A stretch of DNA of 64,000 nucleotides from Chloracidobacterium sp. (GCA_016712045.1 JADJRV010000012.1:62001-126000); one strand, 5' to 3'; counted from the stretch's first letter, positions 47,612 to 56,769 are shown. The notes: generated by a model not told the origin, from the letters alone. Program-made: numbers and translations.

Positions 47612-48606
47612 ATGAAAGAGAAATTACTAGATCTATTAGCTTGCCCGACCTGCGGCGGTGATATTTTGCTGGCATATGCGAGCAAATACGACGACCGCGA
47701 GATCATCGAAGGCGTGCTGACGTGTAAAAAATGCGACCGCGAATACAAAGTGGTTCGCGGTGTGCCCCGTTTTGCCGACCTCGGCAAGATCGAAGAAGAC
47801 AAGGCCGCGACAGCGGAAAATTTTGGCTGGCAGTGGACGAATTTTACGCAGGAAGATCCAAAGTACAACGAACAATTTCTCGGCTGGCTCCAGCCCGTAA
47901 AAAAAGAATTCTTTGAAGGCAAAGTCATCCTCGAAGGCGGTTGCGGCAAAGGCCGTCATACAAAACTCGCTGCTGAATGGGGAGCAACGGAAGTGGTTGG
48001 AATCGACCTCGGTGACGGTGTCGAATCTGCATTTGCGTTGACCCGCAATATGCCAAATACACATATTGTCCAATGCGACATATTCAAACTCCCGCTAAAA
48101 AAGGCGTTTGATTATGCTTTCAGCGTTGGCGTGTTGCACCATACCCCAGATCCCAAAAGGCATTCCTTTCACTCGCCGGAAAGGTGAAAAGCGGCGGTCA
48201 TATTTCGGCTTGGGTTTACGGCGCCGAGAATAACGAATGGATCACACGATACGTCGATCCTGTCCGCACGGGTTTTACATCGCAGATCAGCCAGCCGATT
48301 CTGTATCAATTATCAAAGCTACCGACGCTGAGCGTATTTTTAACGACAAAACTTATCTACCGCCCACTAAACGCGGTCGCAAAACCGGTCGCAAACAAGC
48401 TTTTTTACAACGAATATCTCAATCACCTCGGCACGTTTGGCTGGCGCGAGCAGCACAACATCGTATTCGATCATCTCGTCGCGCCGACGGCGTTTTATAT
48501 CGCAAAGGACGATTTCGCCGGTTGGTGGAACGAGATCGCCGCCGAGGACGTTAAAATAACGTGGCATAATGAGAATAGCTGGTGCGGATTCGGAAAGATC
48601 GTATGA
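47612..48606 (+). CDS. Methyltransferase with N-terminal Trm112-like zinc ribbon (frameshifted)
   Basis: About 331 residues when joined. N-terminus: CPTCGG and CKKCDREYKVVRGVPRF, the Trm112-like four-Cys ribbon. Class I methyltransferase core at about 105-200: VILEGGCGKGRHTKLAA for SAM, VVGIDLGDGV, and SVGVLHHTPDP. One A is missing in the run at 48155-48158, joining TPDPK to AFLSLAGKVKSGG. The C-terminal 120 residues are helical. Substrate unknown; first of a run with other glycan-type genes. Confidence 0.82.
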
Positions 48607-49241
48607 AGTTTGATCGTGGAATAGACAAAAAATACCGTAAATCGGTCGAGGATGCGTTCGAGACGATCGTCGCCAAGGGCAATGATTTTCATCGTCATAT
48701 GATGAACGAGATCATCGAATCCGATCTGCTCGTTCAGGTGCTGCCGGTCAGCAAGGTAAACGCTTCGGGTATTACCGGCGTCATCAATTCGGTCAAGACC
48801 AATTACAAACTCGCGACCGAGCGGCTGAGTTTGCGTGAATCGTTAGGTGAGATATACATCGCGATCGCCGAGGAAACGATCGACACCGGCGGGCAGCGCG
48901 GATGCGAAGGTACGTTTGTCCACGAGGGCCGCCACGCATACGATTTTGCACAGACGCTCGAAAGCCTCTCGAACGCCGATATGAATCCGATCGGCATATT
49001 TAACCCGACGCTTTACGAGCTCGAATGGGAAGCCCACAAAACCGCCGGTGATTATATGCTCTGCCGCGACCAACAGGATTTCATTGACGAGGGATTGCAG
49101 CTCATGATCCTCTGCCAAGCTGACGGCAAATGCGAGGTTAGCGATGACGGCATCATGAAAAGATTGCAGGACAGTTACGGCCTCGATATGACAGGAAACC
49201 CAGGTTCGCTCGCGAGTGAGATGATGGGACTGAGAGTATAA
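48603..49241 (+). CDS. Putative zinc metalloprotease (HEXXH) of unknown family
   Basis: 212 residues from the ATG at 48603, which overlaps the previous TGA. The middle holds FVHEGRHAYDFAQ, an HEXXH zinc motif, followed about 35 residues later by LYELEWEAHKTAGDYML, a Glu-rich helix where gluzincins place their third ligand. No signal peptide, so cytosolic or exported by another route. Function unknown; the zinc-site reading is inference from motif spacing. Confidence 0.6.
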   Translation: MKFDRGIDKKYRKSVEDAFETIVAKGNDFHRHMMNEIIESDLLVQVLPVSKVNASGITGVINSVKTNYKLATERLSLRESLGEIYIAIAEETIDTGGQRGCEGTFVHEGRHAYDFAQTLESLSNADMNPIGIFNPTLYELEWEAHKTAGDYMLCRDQQDFIDEGLQLMILCQADGKCEVSDDGIMKRLQDSYGLDMTGNPGSLASEMMGLRV

Positions 49242-49251
49242 TAGTAATTAT

Positions 49252-50031
49252 ATGAACGCCGCTTTACCGCAGGAAATGCAGCAGCATACATACGCCATCA
49301 TGGACGAGGTCGAGGGCTCGCATTGGTGGTTTGTCGGCCGGCGCGCGATCCTTGAGAGTTTTCTAGGCCCGATCGTTGAAAAAATCCGCAATCCGCAATC
49401 CGCAATCCGCATTCTCGATGTTGGGTGCGGCACCGGGGCAAACATCGAGATGCTCTCGCAATTCGGCGAGGCCGAGGGTGTTGACGTTTCGGATGATGCT
49501 TTGGAATTTTGCCGCCGCAAGGGATTAAACGTTCAAAAAGGATTGGCCGAAACACTGCCGTACGAGGATGAGTCGTTTGAACTGACGACCGCTCTCGACG
49601 TGGTCGAGCATCTCGACGACGATATAGCGGGCCTAAAAGCGATGTTTCGCGTGACAAAACGTGGCGGTTATTCGCTGATCTTTGTGCCGGCGTTTATGTG
49701 GCTTTGGGGAGTGCAGGACGATATCTCGAATCACCGCATTCGCTACACCAAAAAACAGATCGTCGAGCGGTTAGAAGCGGTGGGCTATACGGTCGAGCGT
49801 GCAACTTACGCCAACTGGACATTTTTCGCACCGATTCTCGCCGGACGAACGATCATGAAGCTGACCGGCATCAAACCCGAGTCTGAAAATAACATAACGA
49901 TATCCGGCCTGAACGGTGTTTTTGGCAAGCTCTTCGGTTCCGAGCGGTTTTGGTTAAAGCACTTTAATTTTCCGCTCGGCGTGTCGATCGTCGTCGTAGC
50001 AAAAAAAGAATTAGAATCAGATGCACGATAA
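49252..50031 (+). CDS. Class I SAM-dependent methyltransferase
   Basis: 259 residues. SAM motif ILDVGCGTGANIEML at about 60, acidic loop GVDVSDDALEFC, then DVVEHLDDD. C-terminal segment with hydrophobic helices. A tandem repeat encodes the residues just before the SAM motif. It overlaps the glycosyltransferase gene by 11 bases; together with AsnB it looks like part of a surface-glycan or lipid-carrier pathway. Confidence 0.87.
   Translation: MNAALPQEMQQHTYAIMDEVEGSHWWFVGRRAILESFLGPIVEKIRNPQSAIRILDVGCGTGANIEMLSQFGEAEGVDVSDDALEFCRRKGLNVQKGLAETLPYEDESFELTTALDVVEHLDDDIAGLKAMFRVTKRGGYSLIFVPAFMWLWGVQDDISNHRIRYTKKQIVERLEAVGYTVERATYANWTFFAPILAGRTIMKLTGIKPESENNITISGLNGVFGKLFGSERFWLKHFNFPLGVSIVVVAKKELESDAR
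49383..49410 (+). repeat. Four perfect tandem AATCCGC units inside a methyltransferase gene
   Basis: 28 bases, four exact 7-base copies, encoding the stretch RNPQSAIR just before the SAM-binding motif. Frame is kept across it. Confidence 0.85.
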
Positions 50032-50974
50032 GAATCCCGAATTGTCGCTATTCCTCCCCGTTTTAGACGAGGAAGAGAACCTGCGTCCGATGCACGCAAA
50101 GATCGCGGCGGCGCTGGACGCGCTTGGCAAGACGGCTGAGGTCATCTATGTCGATGACGGTTCGACGGATAAGAGTTTGGAGATATTAAAAGAGATCGCC
50201 GCCTCGGACGATCGGGTTCGTGTGGTCTCGCTTCGGCGTAATTACGGCCAGACGGCGGCGATGTCGGCGGGTATCGACGCTGCTAAGGGCGACATTCTCA
50301 TCCCGATGGACGCCGACTTGCAAAATGATCCGGCGGATATCTCGCGGCTTTTAGACAAACTAAATGAAGGCTACGACGTCGTGTCGGGCTGGCGAAAAAA
50401 CCGTCAGGACAAGCTCATTTCACGCAAGATACCGTCGCAGATCGCCAATCGCATCATCTCTTGGATCGGCGGTGTAAAGCTGCACGATTACGGCTGCTCG
50501 CTCAAAGCTTACCGCCGCGATGTGATCCAGGACGTGCAGCTCTACGGCGAGATGCACCGCTTTATCCCGATTTATGCAAGCTGGGCCGGCGCCCGCGTTG
50601 CCGAGATACCGGTCGATCATCACGCCCGCACGATGGGCAAATCAAAATACGGCATCTCGCGCACCATCAAAGTTGTTTTCGACCTGATGACGATCAAATT
50701 TATGGCGTCGTATCAGACCAAACCGATCTATGTTTTCGGCATGTTTGGCATGCTCGCGTTTTTGCTCTCAGTTATCTCCGGTATATGGGCGATCGTACTG
50801 AAATTTTACGGCGTCTCGTTTATCCAAACTCCTTTGCCTGTGGTGACGGTCGTTATGCTTGCGATCTCTGTACAGTTTTTCCTGATGGGACTGCTAGCCG
50901 AACTCTCGGTCCGCACCTATCACGAGTCACAGGACAAGGCCATCTACGCTGTGCGTGAGAGAATAGGATTCTAA
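50021..50974 (+). CDS. Glycosyltransferase family 2, dolichol-phosphate-mannose synthase-like
   Basis: 317 residues. GT-A domain about 1-225: SLFLPVLDEEENL, YVDDGSTDKS, PMDADLQNDP (DxD), SGWRKNRQDK. Two membrane helices at about 238-262 and 272-298 (YVFGMFGMLAFLLSVISGIW; VVTVVMLAISVQFFLMGLL). This is the layout of enzymes loading sugars onto polyprenyl phosphate. Followed after 3 bases by asnB. Confidence 0.92.
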   Translation: MHDKNPELSLFLPVLDEEENLRPMHAKIAAALDALGKTAEVIYVDDGSTDKSLEILKEIAASDDRVRVVSLRRNYGQTAAMSAGIDAAKGDILIPMDADLQNDPADISRLLDKLNEGYDVVSGWRKNRQDKLISRKIPSQIANRIISWIGGVKLHDYGCSLKAYRRDVIQDVQLYGEMHRFIPIYASWAGARVAEIPVDHHARTMGKSKYGISRTIKVVFDLMTIKFMASYQTKPIYVFGMFGMLAFLLSVISGIWAIVLKFYGVSFIQTPLPVVTVVMLAISVQFFLMGLLAELSVRTYHESQDKAIYAVRERIGF

Positions 50975-50977
50975 TCA

Positions 50978-52870
50978 ATGTGCGGCATCGCCGGGTGGAT
51001 AAACCTACAACAATCTAAAGAAAATCATACCGAATCGGTTCTGCATTCGATGTGTGAACGGATAATTCACCGCGGGCCAAATTCCGAAGGCCTGTGGCTC
51101 GACGACACTGTCGCACTTGGGATGCGGCGGCTGTCGATCATCGATCTGCACACCGGCGACCAGCCCGTTTTTAATTGCGATAAGTCGGTTATCGTAATGA
51201 TGAACGGCGAGCTGTATAACTATCGCAAAGTTCGTGCGGAACTCGAAAAGAGAGGCCACAAATTCACAACTAAGTCGGACACGGAAATTTTGCCGCACCT
51301 TTACGAAGAATACGGCGAGGATCTCGTTGACCACCTTAACGGGATGTATGCGTTCTCGCTCTGGGATACGCGTAAGAAAAAACTGATCATCGCCCGCGAC
51401 CGTTTCGGCGAAAAGCCTTTGTATTACGGTGTCTTTGACGGCAAACTGATCTACGCATCCGAGCCTAAAGCGATGCTCGAACATCCGTCGGTCAACGCCG
51501 AACTCGACACGGACGCTCTGCGGCACTACCTCTCATATGATTACGTGCCTGCTCCGATGTCGATCTACAACGGCATCTCAAAGCTACCCGCCGCCCACAT
51601 GCTGACGGTCGAGAATGGCGAGATCAAAACGCGGCGTTTTTGGAATATGAGTTGGTCGGCAAGACAAGCGGGTTCTATTGAGGACAAAGCATCTGAACTT
51701 CGCGACCTGCTCTCCGACGCTGTCCGCATGCAACTCGTGTCTGATGTACCGCTTGGAATCTTGCTGTCCGGCGGCATCGACTCATCGACTGTCGCGGCGT
51801 TTGCAACGCAACACGCGACGGAACGCGTCAAAACATTTTCGATCGGCTTTGAAGAAGATTCATTTGACGAGTCACGTTATGCCCGTCAGGTTGCAAAACA
51901 CCTAGACACAGAGCATTACGAGGAAAAGCTGTCCGCCACGACTGCGGGTGATCTGATCTCTGATATCGGCGCGTGGCTCGACGAACCTCTCTCGGACGGC
52001 TCGCTGATCCCGACATTTTTGCTCGCTCAGTTTGTGCGAAAACACGTCACCGTCGCTCTCGGCGGCGATGGCGGTGACGAGCTTTTTGCCGGTTACCCAA
52101 TGTATTACGCCCACACGGTCGCGGCAAAATACGCCCGCGTTCCGTCCTTTCTTCGCAAGGGCTTTATCGAACCAGTCGTAAAACGATTGCCCGTTTCGAC
52201 AAAAAATATGTCGTTCGATTACAAGGCAAAACGCTTTGTTCGCGGAGCTAATCTCGACACCGTCGAACGGCATCATTCGTGGTTCGGTTCGTTTAGCCTT
52301 GAAGAACAAGGCCAACTGCTGACGCCCGAGATACTTGCAGCAAGCGACGGCGATATCTATCGTGGTCCGCGTGAATTGCTTGCATTGTGCGACGCCACGA
52401 CCGAGATCGAACAGATGCAGTTTCTCGACATAAATTACTACATGGCCGAGGACATCCTGACCAAGGTCGATCGTGCGGCGATGGCCGTCAGTCTCGAAAC
52501 GCGTGCGCCGTTCCTCGATCCGCGTATCGGCCAGTTTGCCGCGTCGCTACCGCTCCAATACAAACTCAGCGGCAAAAACGGAAAGCACATCCTAAAAAAG
52601 GCGATGGCCGATCTGCTGCCGGCAAATATTTTGCACCGTCCCAAAAAAGGCTTTGGCATTCCGATCGCCGAATGGCTCAAGGGCCGTCTCAATCCGCTGA
52701 TGAACGATCTGCTCGCGCCGGTGAGGTTAAAAGATCAGGGCATCTTTAATGCGGAGTACGTCCAACAATTAATCACCGAACACGAACGCGGCACCGCCAG
52801 CCATCATAAGCAGCTCTGGACACTGCTGGTTTTTCAGCTATGGTACGATAACTTTTTGCAGAGGCCGTGA
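50978..52870 (+). CDS. asnB: Glutamine-hydrolysing asparagine synthetase (AsnB type)
   Basis: 630 residues. Begins MCGIAGW with the nucleophilic Cys2; glutaminase domain to about 200 (HRGPNSEGLW, MNGELYNYR, SDTEILPHLYEEYG). Synthetase domain with the ATP loop LSGGIDSSTVAAF and GDGGDELFAGYP, and VDRAAMAVSLETRAPFLD. Family members make asparagine or amidate other acids; in glycan clusters the substrate is often a sugar or peptide acid. Context here is a glycosyltransferase and methyltransferase. Confidence 0.9.
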   Translation: MCGIAGWINLQQSKENHTESVLHSMCERIIHRGPNSEGLWLDDTVALGMRRLSIIDLHTGDQPVFNCDKSVIVMMNGELYNYRKVRAELEKRGHKFTTKSDTEILPHLYEEYGEDLVDHLNGMYAFSLWDTRKKKLIIARDRFGEKPLYYGVFDGKLIYASEPKAMLEHPSVNAELDTDALRHYLSYDYVPAPMSIYNGISKLPAAHMLTVENGEIKTRRFWNMSWSARQAGSIEDKASELRDLLSDAVRMQLVSDVPLGILLSGGIDSSTVAAFATQHATERVKTFSIGFEEDSFDESRYARQVAKHLDTEHYEEKLSATTAGDLISDIGAWLDEPLSDGSLIPTFLLAQFVRKHVTVALGGDGGDELFAGYPMYYAHTVAAKYARVPSFLRKGFIEPVVKRLPVSTKNMSFDYKAKRFVRGANLDTVERHHSWFGSFSLEEQGQLLTPEILAASDGDIYRGPRELLALCDATTEIEQMQFLDINYYMAEDILTKVDRAAMAVSLETRAPFLDPRIGQFAASLPLQYKLSGKNGKHILKKAMADLLPANILHRPKKGFGIPIAEWLKGRLNPLMNDLLAPVRLKDQGIFNAEYVQQLITEHERGTASHHKQLWTLLVFQLWYDNFLQRP

Positions 52871-52887
52871 TTGTGGAGGCTCTTGTT

Positions 52888-52963
52888 GCAGAAGCCCGCA
52901 CGTTAGTAAGGGCGTACCATCCAACGTAAATAGCTACGCCCTTGCTCACGCGCGGGCTTCTGC
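52888..52963. repeat. GCAGAAGCCCGC hairpin repeat, copy 2
   Basis: GCAGAAGCCCGCACG and TAAGGGCGTA pair with TACGCCCTTG and CGCGCGGGCTTCTGC. Stem about 29 bases with a few mismatches and a loop of about 18. Same arms as 42039-42107. Lies between asnB and the next gene. Confidence 0.8.
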
Positions 52964-52993
52964 ATCATAAAAGATTCGCGTATTATCAAATTT

Positions 52994-53938
52994 ATGGCAT
53001 CACTTTATCCTGAGATCGAACCTTTTGACAGCGGTATGCTCGCCGTTTCGGATATTCACACGATCTATTACGAACGTGCTGGCAACCCGAACGGCATCCC
53101 GGTTGTATTTCTGCACGGCGGCCCGGGCGGCGGGTTGATACCGATGTACCGGCAATATTTTGATCCGGCGGTTTATCAGATCGTATTGTTTGACCAACGC
53201 GGCTCAGGCGATTCGACGCCACATGCCGAGCTTGAGGGTAATACGACATGGGACCTGATCGCGGACATGGAAACGCTGCGTGAGAAATTTGGCGTCGATA
53301 AATGGTATGTTTTTGGCGGATCGTGGGGCAGCACGCTGAGCCTTGCGTATGCGGTGACGCATCCGGACAGATGTTTGGGGCTCATTCTTCGTGGCATTTT
53401 CCTGACGCGGCGAAAGGAACTTGAGTGGTTTTATCAGTACGGTGCGTCCGAGATCTTCCCCGATTTTTGGGAACGCTACCGCGACGAGATACCTGTGGAC
53501 GAGCGTGGTGATTTTATCGCGGCATATCACAAGCGTTTGACGAGCGAAGACGAGCAGGTTCGACTGTCGGCGGCACGGGCTTGGAGCGTTTGGGAAGGCT
53601 CGACGTCAAAGCTCTACCCGAGCGAAGACCTGATGAACCACTGGGAAGGAGCTCACGAGGCTCTGAGCCTCGCTCGCATCGAGTGCCATTATTTTACGAA
53701 CAACTCGTTTTTCCCGACCGAAAATTATCTGCTCGAAAATGTCGATAAGATCCGCCATCTCCCGACCGTTATCGTCCAGGGCCGCTATGACGTAGTTTGC
53801 CCGATAACCTCAGCTTGGGACCTGCACAAAGCATTGCCCGAGGCCGAATTTATCGTCGTGCCTGACGCTGGACATTCGGTCTCAGAGCCCGGAATTACCT
53901 CAGCTTTGGTCGAAGCGATGGACAGATTCCGCCCATAG
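52994..53938 (+). CDS. pip: Prolyl iminopeptidase (peptidase S33)
   Basis: 314 residues, alpha/beta hydrolase. Oxyanion HGGPGGG, nucleophile FGGSWGSTLSLAYA, acid in GRYDVVCP, His in DAGHSVSEPG, all as in Pip. FLTRRKELEWFYQYGA is also typical. Removes N-terminal proline from peptides in the cytoplasm. Single gene. Confidence 0.93.
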   Translation: MASLYPEIEPFDSGMLAVSDIHTIYYERAGNPNGIPVVFLHGGPGGGLIPMYRQYFDPAVYQIVLFDQRGSGDSTPHAELEGNTTWDLIADMETLREKFGVDKWYVFGGSWGSTLSLAYAVTHPDRCLGLILRGIFLTRRKELEWFYQYGASEIFPDFWERYRDEIPVDERGDFIAAYHKRLTSEDEQVRLSAARAWSVWEGSTSKLYPSEDLMNHWEGAHEALSLARIECHYFTNNSFFPTENYLLENVDKIRHLPTVIVQGRYDVVCPITSAWDLHKALPEAEFIVVPDAGHSVSEPGITSALVEAMDRFRP

Positions 53939-54045
53939 GATTGAAATTTAGCGTGAATCTTAGCCCGATTAGCGGTATGATGAAAATATATTGAAAGCGT
54001 TGGCCAATAGCCCGCGTCAAAACGTCTAATATCCAGGATATTTAT

Positions 54046-54309
54046 ATGAACTTTGGAACAACAGAAATTTTATTGATCGTTGCGGTGCTTTTCCTGCTAT
54101 TTGGTGCGACCAAACTACCACAACTCGCAAAATCGCTAGGTGCGACACGCAAAGCTTTCAAGGATGGTATGCGCGAGGCCGAAGAAGAAGAAAAAGCCGA
54201 GGCTGTCCAAAAGCTAGAATCTAAGGCCGACACGCCGCAGATCACCAACATGAGTGACGAGGCTCTGGTGGAAGAAATGCGCAAGCGTGCCGAGGCAAAG
54301 CAGGCCTAA
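54046..54309 (+). CDS. tatA: Sec-independent translocase TatA/E
   Basis: 87 residues. N-terminal membrane helix ILLIVAVLFLLFGATKLPQL, then the amphipathic helix KSLGATRKAFKDGM and a charged tail. Typical TatA pore subunit. TatB and TatC are not in the window. Relevant to the Tat signal on the polygalacturonase at 12392. Confidence 0.92.
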   Translation: MNFGTTEILLIVAVLFLLFGATKLPQLAKSLGATRKAFKDGMREAEEEEKAEAVQKLESKADTPQITNMSDEALVEEMRKRAEAKQA

Positions 54310-54313
54310 ACGC

Positions 54314-55108
54314 TCACTCTTTCTCACCCGTCAGCAGCGTGGCCTTTACCGTAAATCTAAAGCTGAGCGATTCACCCTCGGCGTCTATTAGTTGAGCGAG
54401 TTTTTCCGTAACTCGCTCTTTTTCGTTTTCATCGAGCATCTCTAGCCACGTGGGCAATAGGAAATCGGCGACGAGCGGCGAGGCGATAAATTCCGCACCG
54501 TTCTCATACTCAAACGCCTCTAGCTCGGTTTTTGTCTGAACATTTACAAGCCCGATCTGCTTAGCGATCTCCTCTACCCGCGAGACGGTCGGCTGATCGC
54601 TGATAAGTTTTTCCGCCGCCGCACCGTGTTCGGCAAGACCCTCAGTAAAAAGCACTTCCCACAGGATAGACGCAACCTCGCCAAAGCTGCCCGCCGTCGG
54701 CAGAAAAACGGCAACCTCACCACCCGTTCGGGCAACCCGCATGGCGTCTGCAATAAAATCTTCGACCTCGAGCGGCCTGACAAATGTTCCGTCAGCCAAC
54801 ACAGTATCAAAAGCATCACTTTCAAATCGCAGCATCGAAAAATCGACATTCGAACTCAATACCGCAGCTTTATCCAGAGCGATCTGTAGCACATCCTCAT
54901 TTTCAGCCGTCGCGAAAATATCGGTCTTTGTGCCAAATTTCTCGTCTATAGCGAGCGCATGATTGCCCGTTCCTGCGTTGAGGTAGAGTAGATTATCCGA
55001 GTCGCTCAGATCGAGATGCTTGTCCACGAGATCGGCAAAACGCTGTGTCCACTCGCTCGCGACCGACAGGTCGAGCAAAAAAGCGAGTTCTTTTTGGGTC
55101 TTAGTCAT
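54314..55108 (-). CDS. Methyltransferase-like protein
   Basis: 264 residues. A class I methyltransferase pattern is visible but weak: LLYLNAGTGNHALAI for SAM, IFATAENEDVLQIA, FDTVLADGTFV, and ARTGGEVAVFLPTAG. The C-terminal half is acidic and helical (EMLDENEKERVTEKLAQL). Substrate unknown. Converges with tatA, 4 bases apart. Confidence 0.65.
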   Translation of the reverse strand: MTKTQKELAFLLDLSVASEWTQRFADLVDKHLDLSDSDNLLYLNAGTGNHALAIDEKFGTKTDIFATAENEDVLQIALDKAAVLSSNVDFSMLRFESDAFDTVLADGTFVRPLEVEDFIADAMRVARTGGEVAVFLPTAGSFGEVASILWEVLFTEGLAEHGAAAEKLISDQPTVSRVEEIAKQIGLVNVQTKTELEAFEYENGAEFIASPLVADFLLPTWLEMLDENEKERVTEKLAQLIDAEGESLSFRFTVKATLLTGEKE

Positions 55109-55110
55109 AC

Positions 55111-55217
55111 ACTAATCGTAAATAGTAAATCGTGAATAGTAAATCGTGAATCAGGTTTTGAACTTCTCGTGATCCGCCATTTACTAATTACGATTCACCA
55201 TTTACTATTCACTAATC
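55111..55217. repeat. AAATCGTGAATAGT repeat cluster with inverted copy
   Basis: Tandem units AAATCGTGAATAGT / AAATAGTAAATCGTGAAT on the left are mirrored by ACGATTCACCATTTACTATT-like units on the right, leaving a loop of about 35 bases. The element ends 4 bases before the SDR start. Confidence 0.7.
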
Positions 55218-55221
55218 AATT

Positions 55222-55995
55222 ATGTCAAAAAACGTGAAAGAACTTTTCGACCTTACGGGCAAGACCGCGATCGTCACGGGTGGCTCACGCGGGATCGGTA
55301 AAGAAATGGCCGAGGCTCTTGCCGAAGCCGGTGCAAACCTGATGCTCTGTGCCCGCCGTGCCGAGTGGCTCGACGAGACGGTTAAAGAATTTGAGGGCAA
55401 AGGGTTTACGGCCGCCGGAACGGTTTGTGATGTCGCAAACGCGGAGGATGTCCAAACAGTTGTCGATGCGACCGTAGCAAAATTTGGCTCAGTCGATATC
55501 CTCATCAACAACGCCGGTATATCGTGGGGGGCAATGCCCGAGGACATGCCGCTCGATCAATGGCAAAAAGTTATCGATGTAAATCTGACGGGCTGTTTCC
55601 TGTTTGCACAGGCGGCGGGTCGCGAAATGCTCAAGCAAAACAGCGGCTCGATAATCAATATCGCCTCGATCGCCGGATTAACCTCGTCGGCAAACGGCCC
55701 TTTTTACGCCGGATATGTCGCCAGCAAAGCGGGCCTTATCGGCCTAACGCGCGAGCTTGCGGCAAGCTGGGGCCGCAAAGGCATCCGCGTCAACGCCATC
55801 GCCCCGGGCTTTTTTCATTCGCGGCTCGCCGATGCCGTCATTGATATTTACGAACGTTCGATACAGGAAAACAACGTCATCCCGCGTGTCGGTGATGAGG
55901 GCGAACTAAAAGGCGTGACTATTTTCTTGGCGTCAGATGCGTCGAGCTATGTTACCGGACAGACCATCGCTGTCGATGGCGGTATGACGGTCTAG
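55222..55995 (+). CDS. SDR-family oxidoreductase (gluconate 5-dehydrogenase-like)
   Basis: 257 residues. TGGSRGIGKEMAEAL, NNAGISWG, NIASIAGLTSSANG, Tyr-Lys pair in YAGYVASKAG, and YVTGQTIAVDGGMTV. Classical NAD(P)-dependent short-chain dehydrogenase; resembles gluconate 5-dehydrogenases and 3-oxoacyl-ACP reductases. Substrate not decided. Single gene. Confidence 0.85.
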   Translation: MSKNVKELFDLTGKTAIVTGGSRGIGKEMAEALAEAGANLMLCARRAEWLDETVKEFEGKGFTAAGTVCDVANAEDVQTVVDATVAKFGSVDILINNAGISWGAMPEDMPLDQWQKVIDVNLTGCFLFAQAAGREMLKQNSGSIINIASIAGLTSSANGPFYAGYVASKAGLIGLTRELAASWGRKGIRVNAIAPGFFHSRLADAVIDIYERSIQENNVIPRVGDEGELKGVTIFLASDASSYVTGQTIAVDGGMTV

Positions 55996-55998
55996 ATC

Positions 55999-56058
55999 TT
56001 GGTCCGGTCCGGACCAGGTGGACCAACGTGGACCAAGATGGACCAAGATGGACCAAGA
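55999..56058 (-). repeat. TGGTCC tandem repeat with palindromic end, copy 3 (inverted)
   Basis: TTGGTCCGGTCCGGACC followed by units close to GGTGGACCAA, CGTGGACCAA and GATGGACCAA (twice): the reverse complement of copies 1 and 2, with one more unit. Lies between two convergent genes, 3 bases after the SDR stop and 6 bases from the CBM9 stop. Confidence 0.8.
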
Positions 56059-56064
56059 CCGAGA

Positions 56065-56769
56065 TTATTTCACGAACTGAAATTCACCAAACGCCTTTGG
56101 TACGTGGAAAGCGGGCTCTTTCGTCTTTGTGGGTTGCCACGCGAGATAGCCGCGTGTAGGGTCTTTGCCAACGCAGCGAAACAGATTACCTAGCCAGACA
56201 TCGCCAGCCTTTGGCGTTTTGCCGAGAGCAGCAAACGGTATCTTGATCGCCATCACGACCTTTTCAGCCTCGATAAAAGCTGCCGATGTCATATTCGATC
56301 TGTAATCCCAATCGGTCAGACGAGCTTTTGGCGTAACCTCGATACCCAGATCGATCCATTCACCGTTAGGGGCGATCTCAAATTCAAAATATTTGTTTCG
56401 GTTCTTTTTGTCGGGAGCGATAAATATCTCGCACACGTCGCGATCCCACAGCCCGCGGATTTTTTTTGTCAGATCGGGCTTTTCGCTGACAATAAGCGGC
56501 TCGTTTTGCTCCGCCTCGAAACGCACATACAGCGCCGTGTTTGACCACAAGAGACGAGTCTTAAATTGCCGCGTCGACGTGGCTGCGACACCCGACCAGT
56601 ACTTGGTTATCGACACCTCTTCGGCCTTATTCCACGGTGCCGAATTTAACGTACTCACGTCAAAATCATTTTGGATATGGCGGACCTTCAACCAGCTTGT
56701 TTTCATCGTTTGTGCGCTAATCATCGTGACGGAAAAAATAAAAAATAGGAAAAATATAAACGCCCTCAT
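56065..56769 (-). CDS. Secreted carbohydrate-binding family 9-like protein
   Basis: 234 residues, signal peptide 1-19 (ends MISAQ). The rest is one CBM9-like beta-sandwich: LNSAPWNKAEEVSI, TRLLWSNTALYVRFEAEQ, LWDRDVCEIFIAPD, YFEFEIAPNGEWID and IPFAALGKTPKAGDVW. Such domains bind sugar ends. It overlaps the upstream DUF2156 gene by 4 bases. No catalytic domain. Confidence 0.82.
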   Translation of the reverse strand: MRAFIFFLFFIFSVTMISAQTMKTSWLKVRHIQNDFDVSTLNSAPWNKAEEVSITKYWSGVAATSTRQFKTRLLWSNTALYVRFEAEQNEPLIVSEKPDLTKKIRGLWDRDVCEIFIAPDKKNRNKYFEFEIAPNGEWIDLGIEVTPKARLTDWDYRSNMTSAAFIEAEKVVMAIKIPFAALGKTPKAGDVWLGNLFRCVGKDPTRGYLAWQPTKTKEPAFHVPKAFGEFQFVK

